From assembly GCA_050010135.1 (NCBI GenBank), contig JBEKLP010000052.1, positions 1 to 19,423 on the forward strand: 19,423 bases of DNA. Reading direction: 5' to 3'. Positions 14,165-19,423 of this stretch are shown here, piece after piece. Under the pieces are notes generated by a model. It had not been told where the DNA came from. It searched no databases and saw only the letters and a list, made by a program, of their open reading frames with translations. This stretch comes from FEN-1073 sp050010135. Lineage in GTDB: Bacteria; Chloroflexota; Anaerolineae; Anaerolineales; RBG-16-64-43. Position 1 is the first letter of the stretch. Each line of letters opens with the position of its first letter. The position numbers were made by a program, and so were the translations under genes.

Positions 14165-15214
14165 TCAACCCCGTGTCGCTGGTATCGCCAGCAAGTGTTC
14201 GGCATTACGGAAATACACCTTTTCGAGAACCTCGTCCGGCAGGTACAGGCCGCAGACATTCCAACGTCCCTGCATCGGCAAGGGGGCGGCGTTGTAATTG
14301 AAGTATTCGTCATCGGTCTCCAGAAAGCGGTAGATCACCCGGTACGCCGTGGGGTCGGGACCCATGTCCGAGCCGAACAGGATGCGATCGGCGTATTGCA
14401 GGAAGAAACGCCGGGCGGTATAGGGCTGGCGGCCCAGCTCGCCCAGGCGGGCGGAGATGTCAACGTGGAAATTGGGACAGCGGTCAAGCAGCGCCCCGAC
14501 CCAGCCAAGGTTCTCGGCGTAGCAGCCGACGTGCGCGCCGATGAATGTCGTCCGTGGGTGGCGGGCCGCCAGTTCCGCCAATCCGCCGACGATACTCATG
14601 AAAGGCGGGAAGGGCGGACTGGGGAAGTGCCAGTCGGGGTGGGCGTGCAGCTCTTCCCAGCGTTCGTTGGTCTCGTCCAGCGGGTCGAAGAAGGCGACGG
14701 GGTCGGCAACATGGATCATCACCGGCAGACCGAGCTCGCCGGCGGTTTCCCAAACGGGCGCCAGGCGCGGGTCGTCGACCTTGATTAGTCGATCGTGATG
14801 GTCGCGGACGTGCAATCCGAAGCCCTTCCAGATCTTCAACCCCTGGGCGCCGCGTCCTTTCTGGACCCGTAACCTGCCCGCGGCCCATTCGGGAAATTTG
14901 TCCCCTTTTTCCTTCCATCGGGACCAATCCACGCCGCCGAAAATCTGGAAGCGCTCGGGTGCGGGAATTTTGAAATGGTCCAGGTGAGCGTAAAGCCGAT
15001 CCTCCCCCCAGCCACCGTCCAGGTCCACGAATGTGCGGATGCCGGTGGCATCGAGCAGGTCAAGCAGCTCGGTCAGGGGACGCTTGTCCCAGCCGCCGCC
15101 GAAGGGTTCTCCCAAGTGGTTGTGGGCATCGATGGCGGGAAAGCGCGGCCGCTCGACCAGGGTGGTCCTGGTTACCAGGGTGGAATGGGGGTGGTATTGA
15201 TTCAGTTCCATCAT
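14165..15214 (-). CDS. Amidohydrolase-family (PF04909-like) metal-dependent hydrolase, substrate unknown
   Basis: TIM-barrel metallo-hydrolase. In the 349-residue product the metal-binding set is visible: HNH in AIDAHNHLGEP (His 31 and 33), Lys in GLKIWKG (about 127), His in MIHVADP (about 168), His in IGAHVGC (about 228) and Asp in GSDMGPDP (about 283). No signal peptide. It starts one base after the DeoR stop (TGAGATG), with tandem ATGs at 15214 and 15211, so translation is probably coupled. Members include lactonases, decarboxylases and amide hydrolases. It occupies the place where an N-acetylgalactosamine-6-phosphate deacetylase might be expected, but it is not an AgaA/NagA orthologue by its motifs. 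A sugar-lactone hydrolase is an equally good guess. Confidence 0.82.
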   Translation of the reverse strand: MMELNQYHPHSTLVTRTTLVERPRFPAIDAHNHLGEPFGGGWDKRPLTELLDLLDATGIRTFVDLDGGWGEDRLYAHLDHFKIPAPERFQIFGGVDWSRWKEKGDKFPEWAAGRLRVQKGRGAQGLKIWKGFGLHVRDHHDRLIKVDDPRLAPVWETAGELGLPVMIHVADPVAFFDPLDETNERWEELHAHPDWHFPSPPFPPFMSIVGGLAELAARHPRTTFIGAHVGCYAENLGWVGALLDRCPNFHVDISARLGELGRQPYTARRFFLQYADRILFGSDMGPDPTAYRVIYRFLETDDEYFNYNAAPLPMQGRWNVCGLYLPDEVLEKVYFRNAEHLLAIPATRG

Positions 15215-15215
15215 C

Positions 15216-15995
15216 TCAGGCTTGGATCAACCGGATGTTGCGCGCCTGGACTTCTGAGACGAAATCCGCCGGGACGCGGGTGTCGGTCACGATGGTGTGA
15301 ATGCTTTCGATCGGCGCCAGCAGGACGGTGGCGACGCGGCCGAACTTGGAACTGTCGGTGACGACAATCACCTCGCGTCCGGCCTTCAGGATGGCCCGGT
15401 CGGTCAGGGTCTCCGGCAGATAATCGTTGGTCAGTCCCTGCTCCAGGTTGATGGCGCGCGTGCCAATGACGATTTTGTCGGCACGCACCTCCGACAGGGC
15501 CTGTTCGGTGATGTGGCCGATGAAGGAAAGCTCGCTCGGGCGCAGGATTCCGCCCAGGCACACCAGGGTGATATCCGGCAGATCGGCCAGGGCGTTGACT
15601 ACCGGCAGGGAGTTGGTGATGACGGTCAGGCCCCGCCGGGAGCGCAAGGCGCGGGCTACTTCCAGGACGGTCGTGCCGCTGCCCAGGAAGATGGTCTCGC
15701 CGTCCTGGATGAGGGCCGCGGCCGCCTGGCCGATCCAAAGCTTCTCGTCGGCTTGCTCTCTCTGGCGCTGGAGCATGGGCAGTTCGGGGGGAGCTACCTG
15801 TAAAACGATCGCCCCGCCGTGGACGCGTTGGGCTTTGCCCTGCGCGGCCAACGTCTCCAAGTCGCGGCGGGCGGTGGCTTCGCTGACCTCGAAAGTCTCG
15901 CAAATCTTAGCGACGGTGATGCGCTGATTACGCGCGATCAGCTGGACAATCTGGTTTTGGCGTTCAACACCAGATAGGATGGAATTTGAGTTCAT
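15216..15995 (-). CDS. DeoR-family transcriptional regulator of the sugar operon
   Basis: DeoR-family repressors bind DNA with an N-terminal winged helix and sense a phosphorylated sugar with a C-terminal domain related to ribose-5-phosphate isomerase. I chose the ATG at 15995 (259 residues, typical) because GAGGA lies 8 bases upstream; an extension to 16025 lacks a ribosome site. The HTH runs from about 12 to 60, with the DeoR signature RITVAKICETFEVSEATARRDLE and the wing QRVHGGAI. Sensor motifs include GSGTTVLEVA, VITNSLPVV, LGGILRPSELSFIG and VTDSSKFGR. It is first in the operon, so autoregulation is likely. By analogy with LacR and AgaR the effector may be tagatose-6-phosphate or a related ester. 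Confidence 0.92.
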   Translation of the reverse strand: MNSNSILSGVERQNQIVQLIARNQRITVAKICETFEVSEATARRDLETLAAQGKAQRVHGGAIVLQVAPPELPMLQRQREQADEKLWIGQAAAALIQDGETIFLGSGTTVLEVARALRSRRGLTVITNSLPVVNALADLPDITLVCLGGILRPSELSFIGHITEQALSEVRADKIVIGTRAINLEQGLTNDYLPETLTDRAILKAGREVIVVTDSSKFGRVATVLLAPIESIHTIVTDTRVPADFVSEVQARNIRLIQA

Positions 15996-16032
15996 AGGCT
16001 TTGTCCTCGATCCAATCATAATCAATCAAATT

Positions 16033-16068
16033 CTTTCATATTATTGCATAATTTATGATCGAATTCAA
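16033..16068 (-). promoter_or_regulatory. Promoter and dyad upstream of the DeoR-led operon
   Basis: On the minus strand TTGAAT (16063-16068) and AATAAT (16040-16045) are separated by 17 bases. The -10 overlaps a perfect dyad, ATTAT-TGC-ATAAT (16040-16052), flanked by CATA and TATG. A repressor bound there would block RNA polymerase. The start ATG is about 40 bases downstream. Confidence 0.5.
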
Positions 16069-16744
16069 GAGATAAATTTAGCCTTTTCAAGTCAGTTCAT
16101 GAGGAGAAGGCCAAACAGTTTTTGATTTGGATAAGAGCTAGAACGTCTGTGCTGGCCCCTTTGCTTCTCCTTTTGAAGAAAAAGCCTGTATGGGACTCGA
16201 AACCCGGGAATAGCTGTGATGGAATCCCTCAAGAAAAGCGGTGGAACTTTTTTCCGGATCCATTCATGGGTTTCCAATTGTCTCAAATACGTGGATGAAA
16301 AATCGGAGAATGGTTTAAACAAGTATTATTGAACTAAAGATCGCAGACCAACTAAAAAAGGCAGACCTGACGGCCTACAGTTTGTCCAAGGTAGTGGGGC
16401 CTGGATTCGCCTCCGCTACACAAACGCAAGCGCGCTCTGATCACGAACACGGAAAATATGCTGCGCGCTCTGAACGGCGAAACGGGGACGTGGATTATTA
16501 CCTAATGCTCTGCCCATCGAGCCGGGAGCGGTGATAAACCGCTCCCTCTCACACCACTGGACCTCCGGGTTATGAGTGGCTTTTGGAAACCCACGAGCTT
16601 TTTTGAATTTTCTCGATGAGGCTTTTTAATTTTTTCCCCGGAATTCTTCAAGCCCGGAGATCATAGATAGGATAAATTTTTCTATTAGGGAGTATATAAG
16701 AAGGCAAGAGTATAAGAGATTTCCGATCTCCCGAAGCTTGTAAT
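16069..16744. other. AT-rich island with relics and copy B of the dispersed repeat
   Basis: No intact gene is supported. A frame near 16440-16550 reads ENMLRALNGET and, after a frameshift, DVDYYLMLCPSSRER followed by TGATAA, which may be the C-terminus of a lost protein. A perfect 9-bp hairpin, GGGAGCGGT/ACCGCTCCC (16524-16546), lies right at that stop. Confidence 0.45.
16357..16675 (+). repeat. Dispersed repeat, copy B
   Basis: Related to 4755-4925 in the same orientation. The GCAGACCTGACGG block at about 16361 and the GGCTTTTGGAAACCCACG, TTTTCTCGATGAGG and TCAAGCCCGGAGAT blocks at 16577-16665 match copy A in order. About 150 extra bases, including the 16524-16546 hairpin, separate the two halves in this copy. 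The CACACCACTGG stretch after that hairpin hints at the end of a retroelement or group II intron-like unit, but this is weak. Confidence 0.5.
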
Positions 16745-16966
16745 TGCCTGAAGGAAGCGGCGATCGAACCGTCCGGCTTGCCAGCCAAAGCCAGTTGGAT
16801 TAATTGCACCGACTCCTGCACCTCGTGGACGCGTACTTTTGCGCGCATTTCCATCACCGTTCTGATAGACCGACGCCTGGGAGCGGATCTGCGGGTAGTC
16901 GGCGAAGGGGTAATCCCGGCGGGCATCGCATCCATACCGGCATTCTCGCCTCTGACACCCACGTCA
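16745..16966 (-). pseudogene. [NiFe]-hydrogenase/NuoD-like large subunit fragment, frameshifted
   Basis: Three minus-strand frames must be joined to recover the protein. The first reads VGVRGENAGMD, the second DARRDYPFADYPQ and then ASVYQNGDGNA, the third AKVRVHEVQESVQLIQLAL followed by AGKPDGSI. This order matches the central region of group 4 [NiFe]-hydrogenase and NuoD large subunits, where G-(I/V)-D-x-D-x-R-R-D-x-P-(Y/F)-A-x-Y is followed by 'V-Q-GDV-AR-LVR--E---S--LI-QAL---P-G-I'. Two frameshifts lie near 16930 and 16868. No neighbouring hydrogenase gene is present, so this is an isolated decayed piece. The resemblance is from memory of the family and was not searched. Confidence 0.5.
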
Positions 16967-17702
16967 TTGACGATGCAATTCAGAAATTACTAGCCCAAGA
17001 TGAAGAGATGCTCGTCCTAGCGAGCGACTTGCCGGCATTGCGGGCTCAGCAAGCTATCACGGGCATCGACACCACCCGTCGTCTTTTTGGCGGTCACAGA
17101 CCACGTCGGGTGAGGGATTGTGGAAAGCATCTATCACCTCGTGGGATACATGATCGGTATTCGAGTTGGCACGGAACTCTCCAAAGCATTAGAATAGTTG
17201 GTAATGGTCGCCTAGGGAGCAAAGAAATTTTACATGCCATGCGCCCCCGACGATCGGATTACGGTGGAGGAGTCGGCCCCACTGGACAACGCCCCAGCCC
17301 ACCAAAGATCGAGAAAGTGCTTGACGAAATGCACTCTATCAAGGAAGCAATGCACGCCATCGGGAGTTTGCCGGAAGACATTGATGCCGTCTTCTTTCTC
17401 CCGCCCCCCTCCGGACCGCAGATATGAAAAGATTAACCCAGGCTCCAATACACTTCAGCACCCCGACGGGGGTATCCCATCCCATCACTCCGTCGGTGTT
17501 GGTCACCGTCGCGTCTGACCTGGTAAAGGTCGGAAAACCGTCCGCCCAGGTAATCTACCAAATCTTCCAGGGAGTCAAACCGGCTGATTTGCCGGTAGAG
17601 ACGGCTGATTTCCTTGTAACGCTCAACCTGAAATCGGCGCAGGCAACCGACCTCACTGTTCCAGACGATCTTCGAGGCCAGGCTGACACGATCACCCCGT
17701 AG
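16960..17702 (+). pseudogene. ABC transporter substrate-binding protein (PF04392-like), decayed
   Basis: Protein-like segments appear in order in three frames. Frame 1 reads DDAIQKLLAQDEEMLVLASD and LPALRAQQAITGID; frame 2 (from about 17093) reads VTDHVG, GIVESIYHLVGYMIGIRVGT, ELSKALE and GAKKFYMPCAPDDRITVEE; frame 1 resumes (from about 17305) with IEKVLDEMHSIKEAMHAIG and DIDAVFFLP; frame 3 (17424-17702) reads VKVGKPSAQVIYQIFQGVKP and ADLPVETADF plus LVTLNLKSAQATDLTVP. Three in-frame stops interrupt the frame 2 part. The final block is the characteristic C-terminus of ABC_sub_bind proteins. About 250 codons remain, with the N-terminus missing. It abuts the hydrogenase fragment and lies just upstream of the HAMP-GAF gene, with which it was perhaps once co-transcribed. 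Confidence 0.7.
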
Positions 17703-17720
17703 ACATCTGCCATTGCAACA

Positions 17721-17751
17721 GACCCTGAAGGCGATTGCCGCTTTCAGGGTC
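17721..17751 (+). other. Perfect 9-bp hairpin upstream of the HAMP-GAF gene
   Basis: GACCCTGAA (17721-17729) and TTCAGGGTC (17743-17751) pair perfectly around a 13-base loop that itself contains GGC/GCC. No T-tract follows, so termination is doubtful. It lies between the decayed binding-protein gene and the ATG at 17777, where it could be an old terminator or a leader structure. Confidence 0.5.
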
Positions 17752-17776
17752 GGGGCTGCGAAGAAAGGTATATACG

Positions 17777-18916
17777 ATGGGTCATAGTATCCGTGGGCGA
17801 TTAATCCTGGTCTTCATCGGTGTGGCTATTGGACCCCTGTTGGTGATCGGGGGTATCCTGGCCTGGCTAAGCTATGCCTCGCAGCAGCAGCCTAACATTA
17901 TTGCCGAACAAACCCTCACCAAGGCGTGGGCTCCGGCCATCACCATAGTGATCGTCACATTGATCCTGGTCGTTGTGATGGCAGGCATCGCCGGAGCGTT
18001 AGGCTTTCTAATCGCGCGCCAGATTGTCGAACCCATTCAGACTCTAACCGAGACCGCCGATGCGCTTGGTGCCGGCGATTTGACCTCGCGGGCCGTGATT
18101 ACTTCCGATGATGAGATCGGCATACTGGCCGGCACCTTCAACAGCATGGCCAGGCAATTACGTGACCGGATCGGCACACTGGAACAACTCGTGGCGGACC
18201 GTACGAAGGCCTTGGCCACATTCCGCGAGGTCAGCCGCCTCTCTACCATACTGGATGAAAAGCGGCTCTCGCTGGAGGTCGTTGAGCAGGTCAAGAATGC
18301 CTTCAAGTACTACCACGCGCAGATTTTTTTCTACGATCGAGCCGGGGAAAACTTGATCATGGCCGGCGGCACCGGCGAGGTTGGTCAGCGTTTACTGGCC
18401 GAGGGGTACAAGATCCCCAAGGGGAAAGGTCCGGTAGGACGCGCCGCGGAGTCCAATACGCCGGTCCTAATGGGCGACATCTCGCAGGACCCCGACGGAC
18501 TGCCGAACCCTTTGCTGTCCAAGACAAAGTCCGAAGTTGCCGTACCGATCGCGGTAGGAGATCAGGTGCTGGGCGTTCTGGATGTGCAGCAGAATATAGT
18601 CAATGGCATGACCCAAGCGGATGCCGACCTATTGCAATCGATCGCCAACCAAGTGGCCATCGCGGTGCGCTCTGCTCGTTCGTACACCCAGGTCCAGCAA
18701 CAGGCCGAGCGGGAAGCCCTGATCGCCTCCATCAGCCAGAAGATCCAGGAAACCACAACGGTCGAAAACGCCCTTCAGGTCGCGGTACGCGAACTTGGAC
18801 GCGCGCTGGGTTCCAGGGAGACGCGCGTCGTGATATCTGCATCCCCGCAAGCCGGTCCGGCGGAAGCGGGATCCAAACCGAGCGACGATAAAATGAAATT
18901 CAAACGGAGCCGATAA
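17777..18916 (+). CDS. Membrane HAMP-GAF protein without an output domain
   Basis: The ATG at 17777 has AAAGG about 8 bases upstream; an extension to a TTG at 17735 runs back through the upstream hairpin and is unlikely. The 379-residue product has a first membrane helix at about 9-31, an external loop of only about 20 residues, a second helix at about 53-77, a HAMP domain (IARQIVEPIQTLTETADALG ... DDEIGILAGTFNSMA) to about 130, a coiled coil (about 131-165), a GAF domain (about 165-305, with VGRAAESNTPVLMGDIS and SEVAVPIAVGDQVLGVLDVQ), then another helix and a Lys-rich tail. There is no histidine kinase, GGDEF, phosphatase or methyl-accepting region. It is followed after 16 bases by a ParA-type gene, suggesting the two act together. 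Role unknown. Confidence 0.87.
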   Translation: MGHSIRGRLILVFIGVAIGPLLVIGGILAWLSYASQQQPNIIAEQTLTKAWAPAITIVIVTLILVVVMAGIAGALGFLIARQIVEPIQTLTETADALGAGDLTSRAVITSDDEIGILAGTFNSMARQLRDRIGTLEQLVADRTKALATFREVSRLSTILDEKRLSLEVVEQVKNAFKYYHAQIFFYDRAGENLIMAGGTGEVGQRLLAEGYKIPKGKGPVGRAAESNTPVLMGDISQDPDGLPNPLLSKTKSEVAVPIAVGDQVLGVLDVQQNIVNGMTQADADLLQSIANQVAIAVRSARSYTQVQQQAEREALIASISQKIQETTTVENALQVAVRELGRALGSRETRVVISASPQAGPAEAGSKPSDDKMKFKRSR

Positions 18917-18932
18917 GGGAAGGGGTTTTGAA

Positions 18933-19423
18933 ATGCCGTACGTTATTGCGATCTGTCATCAGAAAGGCGGGGTGGGCAAGACCACAACAGCCCTGGCCCT
19001 GGGCGCCTGTTTTGTGGAGCGGGGAGTCCGGACGCTGATGGTCGATCTCGACCCGCAGGCCAACCTAACCTTCAACAGCGGGTTGGAGCCGGATAAGGTC
19101 CCGTTCTCCATCGCCGAAGTGCTGACGGGAGAGGTCACCCCGGCCCAGGCGATAATGGAATCCAACCTGCCGGGACTGGATATCATCCCGTCGAATGACT
19201 CGATGCTCGACATCGGCCGCCGGTTATACCAGATGCCCGACTACGAATTCCTCCTGCGCCGGGCTCTAAAGGAAGGCGTTTCGAAGGATTATGCGATCGT
19301 GTGGCTTGACTGCCCGCCATCCGTCGGACCGCTGAATATCAGCGCCCTGACGGCGGCGGATCTGCTGATCGTTCCCACCCAATGCGAATACTATTCCATC
19401 CAGGCGCTGACGGATATGTTCGA
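18933..19423 (+). CDS. ParA/MinD-family ATPase, N-terminal part (3' end outside window)
   Basis: ParA-type ATPases dimerise on DNA or membrane in an ATP-dependent cycle to segregate DNA or position protein complexes. The first 163 codons are present. The ATG at 18933 is preceded by GGGAAGGGG. Seen: the deviant Walker A KGGVGKTT (about 11-18, with the signature Lys), the switch I region VDLDPQANLT (about 39-48) and the Walker B-like WLDCPPSVGPLN (about 127-138), followed by LIVPTQCEYYSIQAL. The start at residue 1 without a long extension makes it a small ParA (Soj-like) type. No parB or parS site is visible in the window. The preceding HAMP-GAF gene ends 16 bases before, so this may be a signalling or positioning ParA rather than the chromosome-segregation copy. 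Confidence 0.93.
   Translation, partial: MPYVIAICHQKGGVGKTTTALALGACFVERGVRTLMVDLDPQANLTFNSGLEPDKVPFSIAEVLTGEVTPAQAIMESNLPGLDIIPSNDSMLDIGRRLYQMPDYEFLLRRALKEGVSKDYAIVWLDCPPSVGPLNISALTAADLLIVPTQCEYYSIQALTDMF

Noticed and set aside
16092..16322. 76-codon minus-strand frame in the third AT-rich island
   Set aside because: No ribosome site, no recognisable motif and composition like random intergenic DNA; it lies upstream of the DeoR promoter in a relic-rich region.
16524..16570. Group II intron domain V-like structure
   Set aside because: A perfect hairpin and a CACACCACTGG stretch recall intron or retroelement ends, but the defining GAGC...GTTC domain V pairing is not present and no reverse transcriptase is encoded.

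Overview
The window is GC-rich bacterial chromosome broken by AT-rich, gene-poor islands. Nothing in it fixes the taxon. The gene mix suggests a Chloroflexota bacterium, most likely Anaerolineae: a sugar ABC operon without its own ATPase, a GH4 alpha-galactosidase, AgaS-, LacD- and GatZ-type tagatose enzymes, a HAMP-GAF protein and a UbiB-like kinase. That is inference from gene content; no 16S or marker gene is present.

Layout, left to right. (1) The 3' end of a UbiB/ABC1-type kinase gene (+), a MITE-like inverted repeat, and a small charged helical protein (-) with its own terminator. (2) An AT-rich island holding the N-terminal stub of an IS1182-type transposase. (3) A two-gene plus-strand operon: a DegT/DnrJ-family PLP aminotransferase and a Gfo/Idh/MocA oxidoreductase, probably a ketosugar or inosose amination module. 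(4) A second AT-rich island, about 4365-5265, with hairpins and one copy of a dispersed repeat. (5) The core of the window, a ten-gene minus-strand operon from about 15995 down to 5266: DeoR regulator, amidohydrolase, AgaS-like SIS protein, CUT1 binding protein, two permeases, GH4 glycosidase, LacD-like aldolase, PfkB kinase and GatZ-like protein. (6) A third AT-rich island, about 15996-16740, with the second copy of the repeat. (7) A gene graveyard: a decayed [NiFe]-hydrogenase/NuoD-like large-subunit fragment (-) abutting a decayed PF04392-type ABC substrate-binding protein gene (+). (8) A plus-strand pair: a membrane HAMP-GAF protein with no output domain, and a ParA-type ATPase cut by the window end.

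The large operon reads as one catabolic unit. A lipoprotein and two permeases import an oligosaccharide or glycoside, using an ATPase encoded elsewhere. The NAD-dependent GH4 enzyme, with a MelA-like Cys-His-Ser motif, hydrolyses it in the cytoplasm. AgaS, PfkB, LacD and GatZ are enzymes of the galactosamine/tagatose-6-phosphate route leading to triose phosphates. The set is unusual because it pairs a class I LacD aldolase with a lone GatZ (no GatY/KbaY) and has a PF04909 amidohydrolase where an AgaA/NagA deacetylase would be expected. This is the best candidate for an undescribed pathway variant. The regulator is first in the operon and its promoter overlaps a dyad, which suits autoregulation by a sugar phosphate.
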